Positions 54,503 through 64,000 of a DNA stretch of 64,000 nt are shown here, in pieces (position 1 is the first letter of the stretch; the number at the start of each line of letters is the position of its first letter). The position numbers and the translations under genes are program-made. The notes beneath the pieces are model-generated. The model had not been told where the DNA came from, searched no databases, and saw only the letters and a program-made list of their open reading frames with translations. Where the stretch lies: positions 99,731,204 to 99,795,203 of the forward strand of contig CM019069.1 of NCBI GenBank assembly GCA_009667805.1, in the 5' to 3' direction. The DNA is from Leptobrachium leishanense (taxonomy: Eukaryota > Chordata > Amphibia > Anura > Megophryidae).

Positions 54503-57500
54503 CTATCCTGGCTCGTATTCCAGCCAGGGGGCCCAGACCCGGTCGAACAGGTGCATGGTGTCATGGACCATCGCCGTCAATCTATCCATCGTCATGGCTT
54601 CTCTTATGTTAATTCGTACCCTCTCCAAGGAGGGGAGGCTAGGCGCTGTCCACTGCTGCGCCACCGCTCTCCGAGCCGCCAGCGCGATTCTATGAAGGAG
54701 TTTGTTCTCCGGCGGGAGCATGGCCTCCTGAGAGCGGTGGAGCAAGAATGACCAGGGGTCCCTGTCGATTGGGTGACCCAATACGTCTTGTGTCATGATA
54801 TGTATCTGGGACCAGAAGGGCTGAATAGACGGGCATGTCCACCACATGTGATAGAAGGAGCCTTTCAGACCGCAGTTTCTCCAGCATAGGTCCGTGAGTC
54901 CCCGTCCCATATGTGACATCTGTGAAGGAGAGGTATACCAGCGAAACAGCATTTTATAGGCTTGTTCTTGATGGGCTACATTGATGGAGCAGTGGGCCAC
55001 ATTGTCCCATATATCCTCCCAATCCCCTCCCGGGAGTTCCTCCCCCACGTCTCTCTCCCAACGGTTCGTATATGTGAGTGGCCCCCATTCCGGGGAGCCC
55101 GAGATTAACGTGAGATAGAGAGAAGAGATCAAGGAGCGTGGGTGGACATACGTAGAACACATATTCTCAAAAAATGTAAGCGGGTTTGTAGCCGCTGTTT
55201 TCACCTCTGGTGACCGGGCAAAGTCCGAAATTTGTAGGTATCGAAAGAAGTCTGAGGGCCGCACTCGGCCTCTGTTCTGTATGTCCTGAAAGGTGAGCGG
55301 CGAGCCCTTGTGGTATAAATGATGGAGTCTCTGAAGGCCGAGACCCTCTAAGGTAGCAAAGGGTTTTTGGTTGAGTCCCGGTTGAAAGCTACGATTTCGG
55401 AATATAGGGGATAAGGCTGACTCATCAGAGGAAAGTGAGTGTTTGATGCGGAGTAGATCCCATATCCTCAGAGAGTTAATAGTGGCGGAACATGTGGAGC
55501 GGAGGATAGGTCTGTGTGCCTTGGGAAGCCAAAAATATAGGTTCGGAGTGTCCGGGGCGGCCAGGTGGGATTCCAGGTCAGCCCAGCGGTGGGTGCCTGA
55601 AGGGGCATGAAACATCACAAATTGCGTTAATTGCACAGCGTAGTAATAATATAATAAATTCGGTATGCCCAGCCCCCCCCTATCCCGGGGCCTGTGTAAA
55701 ACTCGATGTGCAACTCTCTGCCGTTTGTGCTGCCACACGAACTTGGCTATGTGCTGCTGAAGGTGCGCCAGGGAGGACACATCTACGCGGGTGGGCAGTG
55801 CCTGAAACAGGTATAACAAGCGAGGTAACATATTCATCTTAACGCAGGCCACTCTGCCCACCCACGAGATAGAGAAATCATTCCATCTATCCAGGTCCTT
55901 AAACAAGCTAGCAAACATGGTATCGTAGTTGGCTCTGTGTAGCCTCCCGGGGTCACTCGTCAGAAAAAAACCCAAGTATTTTAACGAGTCAGAAGAGAAT
56001 TGGAAGTCCGTTAAACCGCGCAGCTCGGCTATTTCCTCCCGAGACAGTCCCAGCGGCATAGCCCTCGTCTTGTCATAGTTCACCTTGTACCCAGAGATAT
56101 CTGAGAAAGAATCAATAGCAGTCAAAAGGGATGGGACCGAGTGCAGGGGATCCGCTATCGTCAGTAAGACATCGTCCGCATAAGCGGAGACCAAAAACTC
56201 CTCCCCCCCGACCCCCAGTCCTCTGATTGTAGGTGAAGCTCGGAGATTCGCCAGTAACGGTTCTAAGGAAAGGGCAAAAAGGAGGGGGGACAATGGGCAA
56301 CCCTGCCTGGTTCCGTTTCCTATGGAGAAGGTCTCTGGGTTCGCCCCCGGGGTGAGGATCCTAGTTAGAGGAGCAGCGTACAGGGCCCCCAGGGCCGCTC
56401 GGAATCGGGACGGGAAGCCCCACCGCTCTAAGAGTTCAAACGTATAAGTCCACTCCACTCTGTCGAACGCCTTCTCTGTATCCAAGGAAAGGAGCAGAGA
56501 AGGCGCCCGGGAGGTCAGCGCCCAGTCTATCAGGACCACAGCCCGCCGTGTATTCTCAAAAGCTTGTCTGGAGGGGATAAAGCCCACCTGGTCGGGGTGA
56601 ACCAAGGAAGGGAGAAAGCCTCCCAGCCTATCAGCTAGCAGTTTCGTAAAAATTTTGTAATCTACATTTAGTAAGGAGATGGGTCGGTGGCTTTGGGGTA
56701 ACGCCGGGTCCTTTCCCTCCTTCGGAATCAAGATCACGTCAGAGCGCAAGAAATCTGGCGCCACCGGGGATCCCCCCAGCAATGCGTTATAAAGCCTAGA
56801 CAGATGGGGAAGCAGTTTAGCGGAGAAGCTCTTATAATAAGAGGCCGAGAACCCATCCGGGCCTGGAGATTTATGTGGCTTCATACCTCGGATTACCGAG
56901 AGTACTTTAGCCTCCGTCACCTCCTCTTCCAGGCTGTCCAGGCAAGCCTGCGAGAGGGCCGGCCCTCTCCAGTTGGACAGATAGTCCCTCACTCTCTGCA
57001 TATGATCCCGATTGGAGGGGATGTGGGTCGGGGAGTGGTTATACAGTTGCTTATAATATTCCGTGAATATTCTGTTCACCTCCCCAGGCACTGTAGTGTA
57101 CCCGCCCGAAGGAGTGCGAGCAGAAGTCACCGCGTGCGATCTATGTTGATTTCGTAATTTCCTCGCCAGAAAGGTGTGCGCCTTATTAGAGTATTCGTAA
57201 AACGACCGTTTCGACCAAGCCAGGGAACGGGCCGCATCCGAAGTTAACTCAGCCCTAAGATCCTGTTGTACCAACAGGAGGGCCTCATAATCCCCCTGAG
57301 ATCGAGAGACCTTATGTGCAGCCTCTCTATCTGCCAACAGTGCTTGCAGGTCCGAGAGCCTCTGAAGCCTCTCTCGCTTGAGCCTACTCCCTATTTGGAT
57401 GAGGAGGCCCCTGATGACCGGCTTGTGAGCTAGCCACAAGACATCCGGATGGATGCCTTCTGTTGCATTTTCTAAAAAGTATCTATCGAGCGCAGCCGAT

Positions 57501-58292
57501 ATTTCCGCTTTAACTTCCGATTTCTGCAGCAGGGAGAAGTTTAAGCGCCACGACCAGGGAGCCCTCACCCCAGGTAGCGAGATCCACAGTGAGATCAGGG
57601 CGTGGTCCGACCAGCTAATATTACCGATATCCGAGCGGGTTACCCATTGCAATGAGGTAGGAGGGAGGAGGAAAAGATCTATTCTCGAGTGGGAGGAATG
57701 AGGTGGGAGAAAAAAGTGAAGTCATGCTCCCCTGGATGCTGCAGTCGCCATACGTCCAACAGGTGTGAGTCCGTCAGAAAGCGGGCCAGTTGTTTATCCT
57801 GAGGTGTCCCTGTGTGCGTCGCCCTAGATATCGGGACCCCCCCTGTCAATCGCTGGAACCGGGGTAGCATTTAAGTCGCCCCCCCACCACCACCAGGGAG
57901 TCAGTGGTTCCCTTCACCAAACTCTCCAGACGCTCCCAGAAGGCAGCGTCCGGCGCGTACACATTAAGAAAGGTCACAGTATGCCCCGCCATCGTCCCCC
58001 GCAGCAGCACATATCGACCCTCCACATCACTTTCGGAGTGAAGCACAGTAAAATCACATTTTTTATGTAGCAATATCGCAACTCCTCCATGTTTGGTATT
58101 GGCCGAGGCCAGGAAAGAGCGGTTGAATGAGCGGTCCGTGAGACTGAACTGGCGTATTCTGGTAAAGTGTGTCTCCTGCAAGAAAGCGACTTGGCAGCCG
58201 GATCGTCGCAGGTCTCTTAAAACTAGCCGGCGTTTCGTCGGGGAATTCAGGCCTTTGACATTTTGGGAGATTATTTTAAGGTCTGCCATCAT
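54503..58292 (-). pseudogene. LINE ORF2, two frame breaks in the endonuclease
   Basis: Start near 58292 (MADLKIISQNVKGLNSPTKR). The endonuclease has FLQETHF and a damaged GGD-type motif (VVVGGRLKCYPG) at about 57880, where the frame changes. It changes again near 57670. From 57652 to 54503 the frame is open for about 1,049 codons. It holds the endonuclease end (NISWSDHALISL) and the reverse transcriptase (HKSPGPDGFSASYYKSFSAK, SHRPISLLNVDYKIFTKLLA, LDTEKAFDRVEW, GTRQGCPLSPLLFALSLEP, the catalytic SAYADDVLLTI). The C-terminal knuckle-like CWRNCGLKGSFYHMWWTC follows. It is inactive as it stands only because of the endonuclease breaks. Confidence 0.93.
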
Positions 58293-58794
58293 GGCGGACG
58301 TAGAAATGGCCATATCTCATACCCACGCCATGTCAGTGTCACCAGGAACGCCCATCCCCCCCAGGTAAGGAGAAAAAGAAGAACAGACTGAGAAGAGCCA
58401 GAGGAAAAGAAAAAGGGGAAGAAAAACACAGATAACATATCAAAAAACATATCAGAACAGACCGGTCTTACGAATCGCCGGACCAATCGAGGGAGTGTTC
58501 CGGAGTCGTCGTCCGTTCTAACCAGAGTGGACGGACCAAAAAGCGACGTCCCCGGGTCTTCCCCGTAACCTCCAAAAATTGGGCCCCCCCACCCTACCTC
58601 CCTCCAAACCCCTGGCCGCCGGGTGACAGGGTCTCCACGAGTCATGTACAACCTGCCGTGACTCCAATTCTGCCATGGACGGGTGCATCAGCTAAAGTCG
58701 AAACGGAGAAAGGGCCCTCCAGGGTCGTGGAGGTAGGGAATAATGAGCATGTGGGCAGCCACAGCCGCAACTGAGAGGACTATGTAGCATCTGT

Positions 58795-59793
58795 TCAATC
58801 GGGGCCTCGGTTCTCCTCTTCCCGGTTGCGGTCAGGAACTTTCTCCCATCTAGAGACCACGCAATGAGCCCAAAACGGGGGTTCAAAGAGGCTCCTGGCT
58901 CCCTCCAACGGCGGACAGGCAAGGCGAGAGAAGAATTTCTTCGGATCGGAGTGAGGAAGCAGGACCGCTGTCTTTCCACCTGCGAAAGCCAATAATTTAA
59001 AAGGGAAGCCCCAGGCATATTTGATGTTAAGGCTCATCAGGTGGGAAGTGATGGGGCGCCAGTGTCGTCTTCGCTGTAATGTTTCCGGGGCCAGGTCCTG
59101 GTAGAGGGCTAAGGTAGAGTTCTCATATGTCACATTCACCTCCCTGCTTTTCCTCATAAGGATCTCCTTCGTGGCATAATAATGAAGTCTCATAACGACG
59201 TCACGTGGCTGAGTTTCAGCTCCTCTCGGGGCACGCAGTGCCCTATGCACTCTATCAATCATGAGCCGCGCTGGGGGAACCTCCGGCACCAGGCGTCCTA
59301 GTATGCCCAGAACTGTATCTTCCAGCTCCGGCACCAACACTGTCTCAGGGAGGCCCCTCAGTCTAATATTATTCCTCTGGGATCTGTTCGAAAGATCCTC
59401 CATCGCCAGCTCTAGCCTTTCTACGTTATCTTGTAGAGTAACAGTCTCTTGTGCCACCTCATTATGGGCCACCACCATCTCCTCCGCTGCCTCCTCGAGG
59501 GCTGTAGTGCGTGCTCCCAGGTCTCTTATCTCTGACCGCACTTCGGACGCCATTGTGGACATTTCCTCGGCTAAATAACGCTGCATGTCTCCCATGCGTT
59601 CCAGGAGGTGGGAGATATCTGCTTTAGACGCCGGCTGTGTGTCCCGTGTATCCGCCGTTGCCTCCGAGTCCAGGCCCGACCGCCTCGTGGGGCCGCCATC
59701 TTGGGCCTCCGCACCCTCGCGGCGCAGGAAGATCGGAGCCACCTCTGTTCCCTGCGGTCTGGGTTTTTTTCCGCTCCGCACGCTACCCGGCAT
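58795..59793 (-). CDS. LINE ORF1 protein, open
   Basis: The ATG at 59793 gives MPGSVRSGKKPRPQGTE and about 332 codons. A basic N-terminus leads to a coiled coil (EVRSEIRDLGARTTALEEAA, residues about 80-140). The RRM-like core opens at LSNRSQRNNIRLRGLPE, and the C-terminal domain contains PRDVVMRLHYYATKEILMRK and YQDLAPETLQRRR. It is an RNA-binding chaperone of the LINE particle. It resembles the ORF1 at 33152 in order and length but differs in sequence, so these are two L1/Tx1 families. Confidence 0.9.
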   Translation of the reverse strand: MPGSVRSGKKPRPQGTEVAPIFLRREGAEAQDGGPTRRSGLDSEATADTRDTQPASKADISHLLERMGDMQRYLAEEMSTMASEVRSEIRDLGARTTALEEAAEEMVVAHNEVAQETVTLQDNVERLELAMEDLSNRSQRNNIRLRGLPETVLVPELEDTVLGILGRLVPEVPPARLMIDRVHRALRAPRGAETQPRDVVMRLHYYATKEILMRKSREVNVTYENSTLALYQDLAPETLQRRRHWRPITSHLMSLNIKYAWGFPFKLLAFAGGKTAVLLPHSDPKKFFSRLACPPLEGARSLFEPPFWAHCVVSRWEKVPDRNREEENRGPD

Positions 59794-59941
59794 GTTCACT
59801 GATCCGGTGGGGGTGGAGGGGGTATGCTAAAGAAGCGGTGTGCTGTCAGGGGTCACGGGGGAACTCTGAATCCTCGGGAGCCCTCCTTACATGCGGCTGC
59901 TCCGGCGGACGTCCAGATTCCGCCCCCGACCGTGCATTATT

Positions 59942-60221
59942 TTAATTCTTCAGTTGATATAAAGAAGTACGGGAAAGTTTGATAATGCAAAGAAGCCTGC
60001 GATTGGCAAAACAAGATGTTATAATTAACCACAATTTCCCAATCATTTAGGAAATTAAGGGAATTGGTGAATTTGTGTAAGTGTGAGGAAGTAAAACTTT
60101 AATAAATGTATATATGTGTGGAGTTCTTTGTGAAGGTGAATTGACAACACTTTTTACTTAAAAAAGTTTAAAAAATGGTTAAAAAAAAATAGGACACAAA
60201 AAAGGGGTACTGGTAGTCTTA
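59942..60221. other. AT-rich flank, unassigned
   Basis: Short AT-rich DNA between the LINE and a MITE. Nothing recognised. Confidence 0.4.
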
Positions 60222-60647
60222 GGCCAGGGTCAGACTAACGCATTTTTCACGTTGTCCGTGAAAAAGTGCGTTCGAACGAATGGACGTATTTTTTCACGGA
60301 ATACGCAATAGCGGTCATACGATGCGCATTTTCATCCGTGATTTTGTACGGATCATCAATAATACACTTTTTGTGTCTGGACGTTATGTTGGCCGGACAT
60401 TAGCAGCGTCTGACGTCTCCCAATCACGCACACACGCCGCTAGCGGACGCAGCGCACTCTGTACGTCAGTACTAGTGGTTTCACGTTCTCGAAAAAATGC
60501 GTTTGTTTGCCGCTTGCGTTGCGCGGCCGCACTTTTGTGCGACCGTACTTCGTATATTGGCCGTCATTGCCCGGCATCTGCTGCTAGCATGGCCGTGATT
60601 AAGTGCGGCTGCACGCGCGTTCGCACTGCCTCAGTCTGACCCTAGCC
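60222..60647. mobile_element. PIF/Harbinger-like MITE, copy 2
   Basis: GGCCAGGGTCAGAC..GTCTGACCCTAGCC with TTA on both sides (60219-60221 and 60648-60650). The interior matches copies 1 and 3 (AAAAAGTGCGTTCGAACGAA, TTGCGTTGCGCGGCCGCACT). The three-base TTA duplication and G-rich ends suggest PIF/Harbinger. This is inferred, as no transposase is present. Confidence 0.85.
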
Positions 60648-60650
60648 TTA

Positions 60651-61423
60651 GAGGTACCACAAAAAAATATATATATTTGAAGCACAGAATCAAACTGTTC
60701 TTCAATCCCTCTTTCTCTGCTACTATGCAGATACAGCGCACACTCAGCGCAGGATTCTTTGCACAGAGAGCACCATGAGCTGCCACAATCAGGTTATTTT
60801 TAAAATTATTATTAATATTTTGTTATTTAAAGATCGATAATTATTTATGCTAACCTAGTACTTAAATACTATTTAATTAGTTATCTAGATTGATTTATTC
60901 AAACTACTACTAAATCACACTCACTAGTCATAACTATTGGTGACTGGCTGCACTGTTGATCAGCAAGCTCATCTAGCTTTCTTTTAATGATCAAATCGGT
61001 TCAAAGAAATCCCCCACAAACACAGTTATTCACGGTGTTTCAGAGATAAGAACAAAATCAAATTAAAATTAACACAAAACTTCTAGGACACACAGTTAAC
61101 TTCACTGTGGCAAGGTAAATAAAAAAAATCTTGGAAGCCCCCAAGTAAGAAAACGGTAAAAATTAATATACAAAAAGAACTGACTTCAAAAGATTATCCA
61201 AGGAATACTAGAGTTCACTAGCTAACGCGAGTCATGCACCTCAATCCTTCAACAAAAATGTAATTCTAATCTATTCAAAACTCACACTAGAGATTATAAT
61301 TACAACAAAATCTGTCTCACTAGGAGGTGCAGCTGCTAATCTACCCAATTCAGTAAAATAAAAATACAAACCGCTTTGCATCTAGATCACACTATTATTT
61401 TATATATGGCAGGCATTATCAAA
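60651..61423. other. AT-rich unassigned DNA
   Basis: No coding frame, no clear repeat structure. It ends at the TTAA target of the piggyBac element. Confidence 0.4.
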
Positions 61424-61725
61424 TTAACCTCCCTGGCGGTCTGATTGCTTCAAAATTTTGTGTCAAAACTTTTTTTGGGAAGGAAATGTGTTGTTTTATA
61501 CAATAGGTCTGTAATCCGTAGGAATAACTCACTGAAATCCATACAAACAAGGGTCATGTAAACACACTGAGTCAGATGAAGTTTGAAACACGAAATAATA
61601 ATTTATTATCCCACAAATAATTATCCAAAATAATGGAAATAAATAATATTCAATAAAATAATGAAACCAAAACCACTGAAATCTTTCAGAAAACATGTTT
61701 GCAATATTAATGACTGTATATTGCC

Positions 61726-63162
61726 TCAGTACACGTCCTTGGTATGATAGATCTTGAAACATGGGACTGCACAAAGTCCAACGTCACAATCAGGACAATG
61801 GAACCTGATTTTCTTGCTCTTGTCATCCCGCTTGGAGCAGCACACCACACACATCCTAGTAGGCGCTGACTTCCCCTCTGTTGGTGGGATGTTATCGACG
61901 AAGTGACGACCAGTCAGGTGTTCAGGGTTGACAACGCCAACAGCACGGCGTCCAGGTCTACTGCCAGCCACCGGTGTATGATGGCGCAGAAAAATACATT
62001 CAGTAACCTTCCAAATGTAGTCCGCATGAAGGAGGGTCTGGTCACTTGCCTTTTTCTGCAGAATGTAGGCTTTACACAGGCACTATTCAAGAAGATGCCT
62101 TAATATCTTCTTGTAATACTTCTGCTGTTTATGCATCGCAGGGTAAAATGTCATTGCTTGATCAGCTCGGTCAACACCTTCCATGTTGGAATTGTAATCC
62201 ACCACTACCAGCGGCTTCATAATGTCTTTGCCACCTTTCGTATGTACCATGACAGTGTTGTCATGGACAGTGCTCATCAGGCAAACATCCTCTTGTCACG
62301 CCAACGCATTGCCAGCATTTTGCCTTTCTGCCAGGCAACCATGTCTCAAGTCTTCAGCTTTTTACTTCTGAAGATTGGTGGCATGTCGCGCCGGTTAGGT
62401 CGGACGGTCCCATATGCGTCTGTCTTGTGCTGCAGGAGACACTCAGAGTTCAGGGGACGTGTAAAAATTGTCCGTTGTCACACAATAGCCCTGATCCAGC
62501 AATGGCTCAATAAGTGACAGCACGGAAGATGTTGCCAATCCATACTTGCTGTATTTGGTGGCAAATTTTGTCCCTTTGCCTGTGTATATAACGGAGTTCC
62601 AGATGTAGCCGGATGAGGATTCACACAGCATATAGGATTTGACGCCAAATCGTGCCCTCTTAGGCTAGGGTCAGATGAACACATTTTTCACGTCGTCCGT
62701 GAAAAAGTGCGTTCGAACGAACGGACGTATTTTTTCACTGAATACGCGATAGCGGTCATACGGTGCGCAATTACGGCCGTGATTTTTTTACGGATCCAAA
62801 CCAGGAAAATTTGGGTGTCTGGACGTTATGTTGGCCAGACATGAGCAGCGTCTGACGTCTCCTAATCACCCACACACGCCGCTATGCGGACGCAGCGCAC
62901 TCTGTACGTCAGTACTAGCGGTTTGATGTTCTCGAAAAAATGCGTTCGTTTGCCACATGCGTTGCGCGGCCGCACTTTCGTGCGGCCATTCTTCGTATGT
63001 TGCCCGGCATTGGACGTCATTTGCTGCTAGCACGGCCGTGATTAAGTGAGGCTAAATGCACGTTAATACTGCGTTCGTCTGACCCTAGCCTTAGATGCGA
63101 TGTACTGCACCCAGCTCAGCCGTCCCTTGTATGCCATTAGACTTTCATCTATACTGATGTCC
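61726..63162 (-). pseudogene. piggyBac transposase, interrupted twice
   Basis: A DDE-type cut-and-paste transposase acting at TTAA. On the minus strand: MDISIDESLMAYKGRLSWVQ (about 63163-63105, first catalytic Asp in DES), then a MITE, then YCVTTDNFYTSPEL (about 62485-62445, second Asp in TDN) and VVVDYNSNMEGVDRADQ (about 62215-62165, third Asp). It finishes with a cysteine-rich C-terminal domain (CVVCCSKRDDKSKKIRFHCP..CDVGLCAVPC, about 61860-61750), the piggyBac zinc-binding tail. Stops and frame changes occur near 62440 and 62100. The N-terminal half is missing. Confidence 0.9.
62663..63090. mobile_element. PIF/Harbinger-like MITE, copy 3, inside piggyBac
   Basis: GGCTAGGGTCAGATG..CGTCTGACCCTAGCC with TTA duplicated (62660-62662, 63091-63093). 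Removing the MITE and one TTA restores an uninterrupted transposase frame across the site, which fixes both boundaries to the base. Confidence 0.92.
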
Positions 63163-64000
63163 ATGGGCGTCCGCAGAAAATTTTCCAGGGGGGGCAAAAT
63201 TTTAATGTCATCCATATTCTGCCCTATAATATACACCCGCACACCTAAATATATGGAGGAGCCCCTAAAGACACCCACACACCATGAATATATTGAGGAG
63301 CCCCTAAAAAGACACCCGCACACCGTGAATTTATGGAGGAGCCCCTAAAAAGACACCCGCACACCCTGAATATATGGAGGAGCCCCTAAAAACACACCCT
63401 GAATATATGGAGGAGCCCCTAAAAAGACACCCACACACCGGGAATATATGGAGGAGCCCCTAAAAAGACACCATGAATATATGGAGGAGCCCCTAAAAAG
63501 ACACCATGAATATATGGAGGAGCCCCTAAAAAGACACCCACACACTGAATATATGAAGGAGTCCCTAAAAAGACACCCACACACCATGAATATATGGAGG
63601 AACCCCTAAAAAGACACCTTAACACCCTGAATATATGGAGGAGCCTTTAAAATGACACCCACACCCTGAATATATGGAGGAGCCCTTAAAAAGACACCTG
63701 CACACCATGAATATATGGAGGAACCCCTAAAAAGACACCCTAACACCCTGAATATATGGAGGAGCCTTTAAAACGACACCCACACCCTGAATATATGGAG
63801 GAGCCCTTAAAAAGACACCTGCACACCCTGAATATAGAGGAACCCCTAAAAAGACACCCTAACACCCTGAATATATGGAGGAGCCTTTAAAACGACACCC
63901 ACACCATGAATATATGGAGGAGCCTTTAAAACGACACCCACACCCTGAATATATGGAGGAACCCCTAAAAAAAACACCCTAACACCCTGAATATATGGAG
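63163..64000. mobile_element. Probable hAT-like element, left end, runs off the window
   Basis: The piggyBac frame stops abruptly at 63163, where CATGGGCGTCCGCAG and then AAAATTTTCCAGGGGGGGCA begins, a terminus of hAT type. The far end and target duplication lie outside the window, so the class is inferred. It contains a minisatellite almost from the start. Confidence 0.5.
63230..64000. repeat. GAATATATGGAGGAGCCCCT minisatellite (about 38-42-bp units)
   Basis: About 19 units of CTGAATATATGGAGGAGCCC then CTAAAAAGACACCCACACAC, with CTTTAAAACGACACCC variants later. It is unrelated in sequence to the GAGCTGGGGC core. It reaches the end of the window without a boundary. Minus-strand CLFRGSSIYS frames are artefacts. 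Confidence 0.95.

Larger units (their letters stand above)
54208..59925 (-). mobile_element. L1/Tx1-type LINE, minus strand, full length
   Basis: Target duplication CCGACCGTGCATTATT near 54192-54207 and 59926-59941. On the minus strand it runs from GGGCGGAATCTGGACG through ORF1, ORF2 and a 3' UTR to AAAATAAAGAATTATAAAAA. At 5.7 kb it is shorter than the LINE at 32354, mainly because the inter-ORF region is only about 0.5 kb. Confidence 0.93.
61428..63162 (-). mobile_element. piggyBac-type transposon, 3' part
   Basis: TTAA (61424-61427) followed by CCTCCCTGGCGGTCTGAT is a piggyBac-style terminus, and the minus strand encodes a piggyBac transposase up to 63162. There another element interrupts it. 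The 5' end is outside the window. Confidence 0.88.

Overview
This is eukaryotic repeat DNA, most likely from an amphibian (frog or toad). I see no host gene, rRNA, tRNA or prokaryotic feature. Almost every reading frame that makes sense belongs to a mobile element: Tc1/mariner, piggyBac, hAT, L1/Tx1-type and CR1-type LINEs, a chromodomain Ty3/gypsy element, and retrovirus-like LTRs. The amphibian assignment is an inference. It rests on the mix of Tx1-like L1s, CR1 tails and a short element ending in a 'gcggaatatg..ggcgctttataaataaa' type tail, plus hammerhead-like CTGATGA..GAAA motifs. The longest frames in the tandem arrays are artefacts of repeat units that lack stop codons.

Layout. 169-1447: a hairpin and a decayed Tc1-like transposon. 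2052-5165: a 28-bp minisatellite passing directly into a GGATAT/GCCCC minisatellite that ends at a GC-rich foldback. 5452-7447 and 21996-~22110: a retrovirus-like LTR cut by a 1.2-kb L1-like insert (5542-6778) and by a 14.5-kb hAT-like element (7448-21995, 8-bp target duplication ATGATACC). That hAT consists mostly of a roughly 9.6-kb minisatellite, itself cut by half a provirus (8021-12446). 22111-25400: two hammerhead-like motifs, one split by a MITE and the other at the centre of a 954-bp palindrome. 25402-31170: an unidentified repeat, a second copy of the L1-like short element, and an old minus-strand L1. The old L1 is broken by a solo LTR (31171-32049) and by a nearly complete plus-strand L1/Tx1 element (32354-39507). 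40860-42690: degenerate tandem repeats.

43007-51230 is a nest at least four levels deep. A CR1 tail is split by a hAT-like element (43223-50502, TSD ATTATAAC). This carries the same minisatellite, which is split by a Ty3/gypsy element (44050-49708, TSD TATGC), whose 3' LTR holds a short SINE-like insert. 52270-54190: an inverted second copy of the unidentified repeat, holding a solo retroviral LTR (53040-53703). 54208-59925: a minus-strand L1 with an open ORF1 and nearly open ORF2. 61428-63162: a piggyBac transposase cut by a MITE (62663-63090) and by another probable hAT end carrying a third kind of minisatellite that runs off the window.

The strongest unexplained pattern is modular. One minisatellite core (ATCCATGAGCTG(CTG)GGGC or its complement) appears at three loci, two of them inside hAT-like elements with different termini. 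At all three a GC-rich foldback lies on the same side of the array. The second is a pair of hammerhead-like motifs with different stem I sequences but the same architecture. The third is a short L1-like element whose two copies share a 40-residue frame.
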